Shown piece after piece: positions 47,447-58,950 of a stretch of 64,000 nt of DNA; the stretch's first letter is position 1, and every line of letters begins with the position of its first letter. Source of the DNA: Henckelia pumila (taxonomy: Eukaryota > Streptophyta > Magnoliopsida > Lamiales > Gesneriaceae); contig NC_133123.1 of NCBI RefSeq assembly GCF_033568475.1, positions 191,242,821 to 191,306,820 of the forward strand, given 5' to 3'. A model generated the notes under the pieces. That model saw only the letters and a program-made list of their open reading frames with translations, was not told where the DNA came from and searched no databases. The position numbers were made by a program, and so were the translations under genes.

Positions 47447-49542
47447 TTTAACGCCCCGAATTTATTTTAATTGAGTTTATTTGAGATAATCAGAGTTTCC
47501 AGAAGTCGAGAGCCGATTTGATTTTGACCAGGGTCTATTTTGCAAATTTTGGAAATTTCAGGGACTAAAATGCAAATTTGAAGTTTAATATATTATATAC
47601 ACTTGGGAAAAGGTTTGAATAGTCTCCATTCCTTCTCCTCCTTCTTCTCCATCGATTCTCCTCCATTGTTGCGCCTCTTGCTCCTTTCAAGCTTTCAGAT
47701 TTCTCCCCGAGCTCGATCCGTCCATTGGAATTTATTTCTGAAGGCAGTTTAGCGATCACCGCAGCGAGAGCTTCATTCTATCGTAATTTGTTCTTCGATC
47801 AGATACACTTATATTTTCAGATGTTGTTAGAATCGATTGAATTTTGGTTATGTTGTTCTTGACAGAGTTTTGATCGTTTATTCTCAGTTGGTTTTGAATT
47901 AGATCGTCGTTCGGATTTGTTATGATTTTTGGAAGCCTATTTAGAAAATTGAGTTTTGAGATTTGTTGGGTTTGAACCTTTATTGTTGTATTAGCATTGA
48001 TATGAGTTGATATCGATAGTATACTACTATCTGTGTTTTCGGTTTGATCGGTGTATAGCTGTTATGCCGCCTGTTTGAGTTTTGGGATTTTGAACCGCTT
48101 TTGAGTTGTAGAACTTTGGCATTGAGTTTTGATCGTCGTTGTTGATCTTCTTTGCCTCCATACAGATTCGTTTGGTGTTTGTCGAGCCTTGAGTTAGCAG
48201 CATTCGATCGTCAAAGAGTTGGACGAAGAACGGTATAGAGATTACCTTGAGCCGTTGTTGTTGTTAGGTTGTATAGTTCCTGATATGACCTTTTATTTGT
48301 AGCTTATCCAGAGTTGGAGAATTTCGTATCGAAAGGTACAAGCAGTCATCGTTTAGCGGGATAGCATACTCGGGACATTTGGTTCTTGAGTTTTCCCCTT
48401 AAAATCACATACTTGCATCAATACTTATTCTAGAATGTGGAGCATATATTTTGTTGTTTAAGTTTTATTATATGACTTAATGTTTTATGTTTTTTTATGC
48501 ATTCATCTTGAGCCAAACCTTTGATTTGTCGGGCAGAACGACCCTTTTTATTTAGACATTTTGGGGGCTATGTTGCGAGTGGCCTTGGTTGTAGAAGTTC
48601 ACCTACTGTTAGCATACTCCTCGTAGTCGCAACAAAGTCTAGGGGATTGGGATACGTGGCACCACCTTGATTGGGAGAGTCGGTGATTCATTACGTGATC
48701 TCATCCTCTGGATCCCAAGAGCATAGCAGCAATCCCTTGTTTATCAGAATTGATATCCCGATTTTAAAGACATGCATATTATTTGTTTTGATTTGATTAT
48801 GTTGTCTTGAAAGCATGTTGTTGATATATTACTTGTATTGCTTGTTATGTTGCTTTTACTTGGAATATCTTTCTCACCGGAGTTATCCGGCTGTTGCTTT
48901 GTTTTGTATGTGTACTTGGCAACATGTGGGGCAGGATCGAGTCAGCGAAGACCTGGTTAGCATCAAGAGGGAGAGATAGTAGTGAGACTCGATTTAGAAG
49001 TCGTGTCAGCATGTCTATCTAGTTTATGTTGGAACATGTTTAGATCTCAAACTTTGTTGTCTATGTTGTATGAATATGCGAGCTTTATGGTTAAATTTTG
49101 TCGTTGCATGTTCTATCCTTTTGAGCAGTTGATCAACTCTAGAACTTCATGTATTATTTGGAGAGATTGTGATTGTAATGCATGATTATGATTTGAATGT
49201 ATTGGGTTTGAGTTTTATCAAGTTTCTGCTGTATTTTTGCTTCTGTAATGTCACCGCTCGATCGGTGAGATTTGACCGATCGAGCGATTTACAAATTGCT
49301 GAGTTTTTGTTTTTGCAAAAGGGTGCCCGCTCGATCGGTGGAATGTTACCGATCGAGCGGCGCTGGATTTCTTCCGAGGCAGTAAGTTTTGGAAAACTTG
49401 CTCGCTCGATCGGCTGGATTCTACCGATCGAACAAGGCTCTTACTTTAAAAAAAAAATTTATTTGCTTTTATTCTTGGTTTATTGGTTGTTTAATAATTG
49501 TTTAATCCAGATATTAGATGTTTAGAACCGAGGTCTCACACT
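47447..49542 (+). repeat. 3' LTR of element B
   Basis: Starts TTTAACGCCCCG (first bases changed from TGTAACG) after the purine tract AGAGGGGGAGAAT, and ends CGAGGTCTCACA. It aligns with the LTR of A along most of its length, with many substitutions, so A and B belong to related but distinct subfamilies. Confidence 0.9.
49255..49457 (+). repeat. Three CGATCGGT hairpins plus A-tract in the LTR of B
   Basis: Perfect stems CGCTCGATCGGT / ACCGATCGAGCG at 49255-49266 and 49275-49286, and CCGCTCGATCGGT / ACCGATCGAGCGG at 49327-49339 and 49348-49360. A weaker third has TCGATCGG at 49406-49413 and CCGATCGA at 49424-49431. An A10 tract follows at 49448-49457. Position and spacing (72-77 bp) match the three GC hairpins of A, with no sequence similarity in the stems. 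Confidence 0.9.
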
Positions 49543-49629
49543 TTGTGCGTATGTACTCTTTTAAAAAGGTTTAAAATACTTTAAATGATCATGATCATGG
49601 ATTTAGGATTCCAAAAATGAAAAAGAAAG

Positions 49630-49690
49630 AAATTTTTTTTTTTTTAATAAAGGGGCTGCCCAACCCCCGCGTGGGTGGTCCAGCAGCCTC
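49630..49690 (-). repeat. Hairpin next to an A-tract in element D
   Basis: On the minus strand GGCTGCTGG-ACCACCC-ACGC-GGGGGTT-GGGCAGCC folds on itself (49654-49688) and is followed by an A-tract (49645-49633). This is the hairpin-then-A-tract order seen in the LTRs of A and B. Confidence 0.5.
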
Positions 49691-51021
49691 CTGCGTGAGG
49701 GATTTCCTGCGCACTCTGATTTCTATTTGATCCCATACTTGAAATCGTGATATAATGCATTAAAACACACCAAACATAATCTCTCCCATGATTTAAACAT
49801 CAAATAACATCGATAAAATATTCCAAGAACTCGTTCTAAAAATGTTGGCACCAAAAACACATCAAAACTTTGAATCATCATCAAAAACACAATCATCAAC
49901 CAAAGATCAGATTTTGGAATATTTGAAACCCTTAAAAAGATAAAATCTCTCAAAACATGATCAAAACTCCAAAAATCACTTCATAAAACATCCACTCATT
50001 GAAACCTTGATTTCTCACAAGGACAATCTTCTAAACTTGTAAATATTCGATCGAGAAAATCAAACTTCAAAACCTTTAAACTAAAAACACACACATCATA
50101 CTCACACCAATATTTTCTGATCTAAAATTATTTGAATCAATTTCTCATCAAAATCTTTCACATAAACGTCAAGAACAATTCACGTTTCGCAGTTCTACAT
50201 CATTCTCTTAAAAAACTCATAGAATCAATGCAATATACATAACTGACACATCAACATACATCTTTTCATATCAAAATACTTATATTCTCGATTGGTGGTT
50301 TCAAAATTATTTAAAAATTGTCTGATCGTTGTAGGATGGAGATAAACGAAACCTTGGTAGCGATCCCAGCCTTGCACGAACGAGATCGGGGCATCTTTCA
50401 TCTTCCTTGGTGCAGGGTTTGAACTAGAGAAAAGGGAGAGTGAGAGGGTGGAGTAGGCGGCGGCTAGGAGAGAGAGTTTGAGAAATAATTTGATGCCTAC
50501 TTAATTGTAACTAATGGGCTTGGAATTCGACCCATTAGTGGCAAATACTTAATTTTAAATATTTCTCTTCTAATTATAAAAATTACACCGCACCAACTTG
50601 AAACTTAAAATAAACATAAAATTAATATTTGTTTAAACCTCGTTCGTAGGCTAGTCTCGTTTTTCGTTGTCCAGAATAATCCCAATGTGAAAATATTAAA
50701 ACTAATTTGAAACCATTAAACATCAGAAATTTCACATAACATTAAATAATTTAACATAATATTTAAAAATATATTTTTAACACCTAAAACTCAACTTCAA
50801 AATATAAAATGTCATGCAAAATTCATAGCACAAAATCTTTTAAACATAACTTTTAAATCATGAATTTATCACATAAAATCATATAATTAAAAATAACCTT
50901 TAAATTATAACTAAATAAAATAAAATAACTTAAAATTCATTTAAAATTCTTTTAACACTCGTGATTGGATATATGGATTTTCCGGGTATTACAACGTATC
51001 TCCGATTGGACAACACACTGC

Positions 51022-52220
51022 TGTCGTGTAGTGACCCTTATCGAGATTACCTACTAAACATAACTTAGACATGCAATTAACTTAATCAAACAGTAAACCA
51101 AAAATAAGATGCAGAAATAATAAATATTATACAATCCCAAGAAAAGAAATCTGCAATACCCAAATAGTTTATACAACCAAATCGAATGCTGTATCAACCC
51201 AAATACAATAGAATAAAAAACCTAGACGAAGCTCCATCTGGCCATCCACTGTCTATCCCCTCTTGGATCCACCCGCCTCATCCAATCGCAAACCTGCCCC
51301 ATGGAATAGGGTGTCCAGAAACACAGAGTACGAGACGTGAGCATAAAACGCTCAGCACGAGAGTATGAGTATACATGAATGCAAGTGTACCGTCTACTGA
51401 CTAGAGGTCAAGAATCAGATAACAAAGACAGACCGGGCCCTGGTATGTAGCACGCTGTGCCGTCGCTTCAGGAGGTGGCTCACATACGGAAATACTAATG
51501 GATACGCCGGACCCAAATCGATGTAAGTCCATCCACTAATAGGATAGGGTAAAACCCTACTAGCAGACATCTCAAAAGAGATAGCTCAAGATGCATATGT
51601 ATGCAACATAAAATCATGTCATATAAATCATGCAGTCACATAATACATGCATACTCAGTCACGATATCTCGAACAATACTTTCGTACCTCAAATGCTAGG
51701 CGAGCTCTACTAGCTCTAGGTCTACGCCTATAATCCGCACTACAATGCCAAATGATACTAATATTATTATAGTGCTCTAAAAGCCTTAACTAAGCTATTG
51801 CATACTCCTAAATATTTTTAGGAAACAAAAAGCTATGCCTGCGTCCGTCGTCAGCCCTTTGCTGTCGCTTGCCTCAAAACTAGGCCACTGCTCCGCTACG
51901 ACGCCTGGATCGCTATGCCACTTTCGGATTCCCAATGGGACGCCTAGAATGCCCTAGATCTAAGCTGGAAGACCAAGGAATCGAGAGAAGAGAGATGATC
52001 GGTGTGCCTGGAAATGAATCTCGGCACCTCTATTTATAGACCACGAACGGAACGTCCGTTCCTCAGACGTTGCGTCTGTTCCTCCTGATCCTCCGGACCA
52101 TTTCTGATCATTATGGGTCCATTTCCGAGCTCCGCTAATCCAATTGAAATTCCCTTAATCATGTTAATTGGATTAATTAACAGTTACTCGCTAAATCTGG
52201 GTACGGGCTACTACATGTCG
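51022..52220 (-). mobile_element. Solo LTR F with TSD TGTCG
   Basis: LTR 51027-52215 (1,189 bp), TGTAGTGACCC to GGGCTACTACA, flanked by TGTCG at 51022-51026 and 52216-52220. Sense is minus, with TATA CTATAAATAG at 52039-52030 and palindromic ACGGAACGTCCGTT just upstream. It sits inside the right part of LTR E. Confidence 0.88.
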
Positions 52221-52492
52221 ACACAATTGGGACCTACCGAACTCTGGTTCGGAGCTTTCGAACTTTCTCAAGTCCAATCACCCAATCAAAACTCATACCC
52301 TATGATACTGTCACAAGATTGGAGCTTCCGAACTACTCTTCGGAGCTTTCGAACTGTCCCAATACTTGAAGCCCTCAAAAACATTTCAATCGTTTTGAAT
52401 TCGATTTTCAACTCCTTAAAATCAAATGAGAATCTGTTAATCATGTTTAAGCAGTAGATTAGCTTAATTAGGAGTCGGGCTAATACAGTAGT

Positions 52493-52860
52493 CGTCTCGC
52501 ATTGGTCTGATAAAATTTCTGTGAGTCCTATATATGAAATATGTCAATCTTCCCACTTGAGTTTTTGAGGTTGAGTTAGGTCCAAGTCCAACATGATATC
52601 AGAGACAAGTTCCACCGTTACGTTGTTGGACTACTCATAGTTAGAACTCCAGATGTTTGCGCATAAAGAGGCATGTTAATGAGTAGTCACGACACACCGT
52701 TTGGATAAAATTTCTAGGAGCCCTATATATGGAAATGAACAATCTCCTCTTTTGAGAGCTAGCTTTTGAGATTGAATTAGTTCCAAGTCCAAATCTTAGC
52801 ACTATGCCGAGAGTATTTCTCTCCATATTCCAATATCAAGATCATGTGGGTCCTCACATT
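52493..52860 (+). repeat. Copia-LTR-like direct repeats
   Basis: Two related blocks, about 52507-52612 and 52706-52800, share GATAAAATTTCT.GAG.CCTATATATG and TTTTGAG.TTGA.TTAG.TCCAAGTCCAA. The first is followed by ACATGATATCAGAG, close to a tRNA-Met primer site (TGGTATCAGAG) after an LTR ending in CA. Probably decayed copia LTR fragments with no coding part. Confidence 0.5.
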
Positions 52861-55464
52861 TTTTGGATAATACGGTACCCATAGTGTAGGATCTCATTAA
52901 CCTCATCCAAGAACTAACATTTGATCACATATAATGAGATAATTTCAACCTCATTTACAATCATTACTCCAATGATGTATTTAAGGATGATGATTTATCA
53001 ATATTGTAGGGTTTGCTGAAAAAATAGTAGGACTCACATATATCAATAGATCTCAACCCTTGAATCTGCATTAATACAATGTCTGTACAGGTAAGATCTC
53101 AGTTATCCACATAAAAAGAGAAAGAAAATACTCTAAATATAGTATGAAATTTCTCGAAGAGCCATGATATAACCAAATATGGCGTCAATTATGATCATTA
53201 TTATTGAGGTAATAAATGAGTCGTAGGTAAAGAGTTGGTATTCTGGCAAGTTGCAGCTGCCTCGTGGAAGTATTTGGGGCAGGAATTTAAAGTTCCCATA
53301 CTGTTTCGTTTATTAATGGTCTCCATCCAAAGAATTGCTATGCTTGTCTCCTCTAATTTTAGTATGATATATTGCCAAAATTAAATCTAAACTATTTTCC
53401 AATTTTCTAACAATTTTGGTCCATTATTTTGAAATTTAGTCTATTTTTTTCACAAGAGTATTTAAGTGGTATATGAATTTGGAAAAGTTCGTATTTCCGT
53501 ACTGTAGTCAGATGAAGCACATGTTATCTTACCAAAAAACTCTACTTGACAATAACATGATTCAATATTTTAAACCGTACTGCATCTCAAGCATCAAGCT
53601 TCAGTTAATTTCGAAACAGAGATAATTATTACACTGAAACAACCTTCCTCCAAATAATTTTACAATTTAAGAGAGTCAAACATGTGACTATGATTTTGAT
53701 ATCAATGTTACCAAACGCTTGCTACTTACTAGAAGTTGTAGCTTGTCGTAACGATATATCTCAAATATTTGAAATTATATAGCAGTCTGTTCAAGTATCA
53801 TATTTTGATCGTTTTTTCAGCATGAACGATGATTGTGTGTGTATATATACATATTATATTTTCTTGGGGCCCAAAAACTAAAAAAGTTGAGTGGTCAAAT
53901 ATTAGTAATTTGCAGCCTAGGATTGATGGTGGCTTTGAATGATCATGTGCCAAAATCCAAATTCCAATGAAGTGATGCGCTCCATGTACAAAGTTGGCTC
54001 CCTGTCGTTACTGGCAATTAGCACACAGATTACGCAATCCAAGTCGTTTCGCCAGTTTCTAGTGTTCTTTTTATTAAGGACAGCGCCAAATGGTCACAAT
54101 CTGGCCAGCTAGAATGAAGTTTTTGGTAATTTTGAGGCTCATTATTAATGATATCCATGTAATATCATATTTTATGAGATAATTATAACCTTTTCACCTA
54201 TTATTGTATTTAAATTTGAAAATTATTTCTCACCACATTAATTGATTGCATTTCCAAGAAAGTAGTGGAAAAGACATCCAATCATCTCCCACACTTTGTC
54301 CTACAAATTTAAATTTAATAAATTAATATTTTATATTAACTATTACTCAAAATAACCACTAATATTTTTTTCACTTCTTGTTTTTATTATAATCCAAGAG
54401 TATCTAGTATTTATGAAATATTGACATATAAGAAAAATCGTTGATTTAAAGAAATTTATTTTATTTAAAAAATATAACACTATAAACATATATGTTTCTT
54501 AAAATATATTTGTACGTGCAAATATTCATAATTTTTATTAAAAAAATATAAATGCATATTGATTAAAATTTAAGGTAGTAAATTTTTTAGCCAAATTAGT
54601 TCGAATTCAGCTTGAGAAAATATTATAAAAAATTAAAAAAATAACTTATTATAAGAAATATTTAATTATTGATATCAATATTTCTATTTTTAAATATAAT
54701 TTTTTTTTTAAAAAAACCTTTTTTTTTTTTATCAAATCTCAACATTTGTGCAAGTATTAAAATATCATATTAATTATAATAGAAAACAAAATACTATATG
54801 TATTTTATTTTCTTCGTTTTAGAAAAAAAACAATAAAATATTTCTATATGAAGAAAAAATATAAAAAATCAAGTGCATTGTTATTACCATTTGTTGTTAT
54901 TAAAGCATGTAATTTTATCCATTCATTTTGCTCTTACATGTAACTCGATTACCCATGTTTTATCAATTTATTTTTGAAATAATTCACACGTATATAATGT
55001 TAGGTGATATTAAATAGATCATTAATATCAGTTATTCAATTAATTACGAGGTAGCCATTAATTCGATATAATTTATACAACTAGTATACTTATAATATTA
55101 CTAGTACAGATAACTTGTGGTGTACGTTGACATCGGCTACTAATGCATGTTAACACAAATCAATATTTAATATGATGTTATTTTATTTTGTTTTGTTTTT
55201 TTTCAAAATTTCAAATATAATTTACTGGCATCAATTGCTATTATACATTGAAGAATCGATTTATTGAGATTAATGTTTATAAGTTAATTAAATGAGTTAG
55301 AAAGAAATTGTATTACTTGTTGGTTGAGAAAAATTGGATTAGATTGATCTAACAAAGGCGAAAATGTGCTTATTAAACTATTTAAGATGTATATGGGATA
55401 ATGATTGATAAATAATATCATGTTTATTAATTTTGATTAATTAAATTAGAGATAAAGTTATAAA
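52861..55464. other. AT-rich intergenic DNA
   Basis: No ORF, RNA gene or structured repeat was recognised. T/A homopolymers at 54700-54735. Confidence 0.5.
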
Positions 55465-56042
55465 CACTGTTTTCAGAACCGGACCGGACCGGCCGATTCG
55501 ACCGGGAACCGTTCGCCGGACCGATCTGGAACTTTACCAAAAATTGGAAAACCGGTCCAGCCGATCAGAACCGATCAAAACCGGTCAATAACCGGAAAAC
55601 CGGTTCAACCTGCCGGTTGAATCGATTTTTCGATTTTTTTTAAATTAAAATTTTTTTATTTTTAAAAATTTAAATTTAATATTTTTTATATATATACATG
55701 ATATTTTGGAATTTATAGTTCATTAAAAAATTATTTTAATAAATATTTGTTTTTTTTATATAAATAATTTTTTATTTAAATAGTTTAGAAGTATAATTGA
55801 TATTTTGAATATATTTACATATTTATTTAGATTTCAAACTATGACAAATATATATATTTTTGTCTACTTATATATATTTTATAGTTTGTAAAACTCAAAA
55901 ATATTATTTATTTATTATATTATATTGTATAAACGATTTTTCGGTTCGATCGTTCTGGTTCAAACGGTCCGACTGGTTGGACCGTTTTTTTTAGGTAGAC
56001 CGGTTTGATTACCGGTCCAGTTATGAAAACATTGGTTATAAA
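55457..56042. mobile_element. Non-autonomous hAT-like element (ACCGGTT-repeat type)
   Basis: Element 55465-56034 has ends CACTGTTTTCAGAACCGG and (reversed) CAATGTTTTCATAACTGG, flanked by a perfect 8-bp duplication GTTATAAA (55457-55464 and 56035-56042). Both ends are arrays of ACCGG/CCGGTT words around an AT-rich core. No transposase. Confidence 0.88.
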
Positions 56043-58894
56043 TATCGATTTTATTTTTTTATTAATTATAATTAATAAATATTAATAAAGAAACTATAGT
56101 ATTTTAATAAAGCTATTCTATGGATAAATAATAGTAAGTAAATATTTGATTGGATTTGATTAATGTTGGATTATTAAACCAATATGGCTCAATATCGTCA
56201 AGTAAACAAGGTTTTAAAAAGTATTTAAGTTGTTTAGAGTTTTCTAGCTATAATATTTAAATTGTTCAGAGTTTACTAGCTATAATACTTTTATTAAAAA
56301 AATATTTAAGTTGTTAAGATTTTACTAGCTATAATACTTTTATCGTTGTTATATTTGCTATTTTTTGAGATCTCTAAACTATTAAATTATGAAACCAAAG
56401 TTAAAAACGAAATTGTTAGTTGAATTTATTGATTTGTTAACAATAGTATTATTCCTACAATAACATATTATTAATCTCAATAATTTTATTATATGATTAA
56501 ATAACAAAATCATAATTGAAATACATTATGTAGTTTATTCGTTTTATCAGAATTATAAAATTAAATAAGAAATTGTCTTTGAACGGCTAAATAATATGCA
56601 ATATGACCGTCGATAAAAGTTGCAACTAATAACACGTGACAATACTTATAGTTTCTTATAACAGTACATGCGGTGAGTGCTAGGGGATTCTGACAAGTGA
56701 CATGTAACATTACTTATCCATTTGTCTTAATCTTAAAATATTATCTGACTTTTTAAGTCTAGCCGAATGTAAATATGTTATAGTTAAAAATAAATATCAG
56801 CTTTAACTTTGAGTTTTGTGAACTTATGAATTCAATTTGATATTTTTTAATTTATCATAACATTCCTTAGTCATTAATATATTATAATGAAATTTAATAT
56901 ATGAAAATGAAAATTTGTTATAAATTTTTTAATATATATAATTTATAATGGTAAGTTACCAAAAATTATGTTTTTTTACTATATAATTAATTTTTTCATT
57001 ATTTATAATAAATTAATAAATAATATCTTTGTTAGTTCTATAATTTATGAGAATACATATGTATAAAAAAAGTGAATAATAATATATAAGAAAACCAAAT
57101 AAAGAAGAGAAAATAAAAAAAACAAAATGTATTACAAGAACTGTTTATAAAAAAAAAACCGAAACCGATGAGTAAATATAGGAAAAAAATTTAAAGTCCC
57201 AAGGAGTTGAAAAAAAAAACAAAAACAATAAATAATAAAAAATGATACGTGTCATTTGATGAGAGATGATTAAGATCTCAATAATTAGGGTTAAATTAGT
57301 TACTTTCTATAGATAAATAGCATTAATTATCCCCCAACTAATTTTTTCGTTGGCCAGATTCTAGCTATTCAGATTTATCCTTTTATTAATTTATTTAACA
57401 TGAAATTCAATTGTTTTCTGATAAATTGAAACAGATCTAGCGGGTGAATTTAGTGTCTGTCTTGTAATTTAATATAATATGGCATCGGTTAACGATAAAG
57501 TTGCAATAGCCGGTCAAATGTTTTAAAATATTAACGCCTCTATGTGTCTCGTGATGGTTGAAAAGTTTTGATGAGACCGTTTTTCACGAGTTAATTTTAT
57601 GAAATGAATTTTTTATTTAAATTGATCCAGGAAATACTATTGATTTATCAAATGTATCACTTTTCATTGTAGTTTAATATGGTGGATCGATTCGTTTTAT
57701 GAGGATAGATTCGTGAGATCGTACTTAATCTTAAAATAATTTAACAAAATGATGTTTATGATGATTCGGTTTTCATTCTTATACTTCACTCTTCCGCCGT
57801 CTTCTGCCTTTTCCGGAAGGTTATGCGAGCGTAAGTTTTCTACACCAAATAGTCTTGAGGTTGCTTCAAATTCACGGATTTCGATTATAGTTTTTGGTTA
57901 ACAATTATAAAACATATTTTTAAATTCATATATTACTTATTTATTTATTAGTTATATAAATTAGAACGAATTTAAAATGATTATATTATTAGGTGAAATT
58001 GAAATTTATCATAATAACATGAAATACTATACTAACATAAGAGGGCCGGGACAAATTTGAAATTCATGATATTATTTCTCTGAACAATAAAAATACATTT
58101 GAAATTTATAGATTTAAAATCATTTCACTCAAACACATGATTATATAATCTAGTTTTTAGTGACTGAAAATTACTTATAATAAAAACTTAGTACTAACAT
58201 CCGATGTAGATAATACTTTAATAATTTAATATTAATATATTTGATATTTTTTTTTGAATCAAAATATATTTGATATTTTGTATTGCATGAAAATTTATTT
58301 GCATGCAATGACGTACATGTCGCATATCATGAAATTAATAGTTATGGTTAGACTTAGACAGCATGGCTATAAAACTTCTCCATAACTTCCCCTGTTTTTT
58401 ATCCCCTTGTAAAGGAAATGATCGATGATTTTTTTTAATTAAAAAAATTACAATTTTGATAATTACTTATTCTCGATTTTTGGTCAATTATGTTTCTGAA
58501 TGCCAGTCTTATTCTACTATATTTGTTTGTATTTTTATTTTTTTTAAAAATTAATCACTCATCCATACATGCATGCAAAGCCTTTGAGATTAAATTTTAA
58601 GGTATTTTATAAATTTTAAGCTTTCGAAAAAATAATCTTCATTCATATTTTTAATCAATTCCTAACATATATATATCCTTCATCAATCATCAATTTGTTT
58701 TATTTTTAGACATGTAGAAAAAATAATCTTCATTCATATTATTTTTTTAAAATTTTTAGTAACAAATAGTCCCATTTGACTATTATAAATGCGACGAAGT
58801 GTATACCACAATTATTATATCATATCATACAAGAATCCGTGACATTCCATGTGTTCAACTGAGCGTACGTAGGTGCATATTTATTTTTATGTAT
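56043..58894. other. AT-rich intergenic DNA
   Basis: No gene recognised. A short direct repeat (GTATTTAAGTTGTTTAGAGTTT / AAATTGTTCAGAGTTTACTAGC) occurs at 56219-56330. 57560-57730 has the words of the dispersed repeat also seen at 14730-14890. Confidence 0.5.

Positions 58895-58942
<48 letters not shown>
58895..58942. repeat. (TA)n microsatellite
   Basis: About 48 bp of pure TA next to the end of the copia LTR. A G14 run follows inside the LTR at 58976-58989. Confidence 0.9.
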
Positions 58943-58947
<5 letters not shown>

Positions 58948-58950
58948 AGT

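Larger units (their letters stand above)
34092..49542 (+). mobile_element. Element B: 5'-truncated gypsy element related to A
   Basis: Starts abruptly inside reverse transcriptase (34092) and runs through RNase H, integrase, the tail, a purine tract and a full 3' LTR (47447-49542). The 5' LTR, primer site, gag and protease are missing. It is interrupted by element C (34190-38620, GCTCC duplicated) and by a CACTA transposon (41264-47316, ATG duplicated). CTTTG follows the 3' LTR and also occurs at 33918-33922, but the 5' end is not an LTR, so this pair may be chance. Confidence 0.87.
23346..50993 (-). mobile_element. LTR-like element D, split by A and B
   Basis: The parts 23346-23907, 33060-33922 and 49543-50993 are not host-like. 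The right end GGATTTTCCGGGTATTACA is, on the minus strand, a TGTAATACCCGG LTR start, a common gypsy terminus. ACGT flanks both outer ends (23342-23345 and 50994-50997), and A is bracketed by CTACA in D sequence. About 2.9 kb when pieced together by position. The left terminus is not a canonical TG/CA end, and whether D is one LTR or LTR plus internal sequence is not settled. Confidence 0.5.
22314..52487 (-). mobile_element. LTR E, solo LTR split by nested insertions
   Basis: Left part 22314-23345 starts TGTAGTGACCCGTCCC and has TATA CTATAAATAG (minus, 23268-23259) followed by palindromic units. The right parts 50994-51026 and 52221-52487 continue the palindrome zone (CCGAACTCTGGTTCGGAGC) and end GGGCTAATACA, matching the order in the intact LTRs F and 17615-19241. 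Flanks GTATT (22309-22313) and GTAGT (52488-52492) agree in four of five bases. Without the insertions the LTR would be about 1.3 kb. The link between the parts is inferred from layout and termini. Confidence 0.72.

Noticed and set aside
33918..49547. CTTTG as a target duplication of element B
   Set aside because: B has no 5' LTR, and the left CTTTG adjoins a SINE, so a chance match of five bases cannot be excluded.
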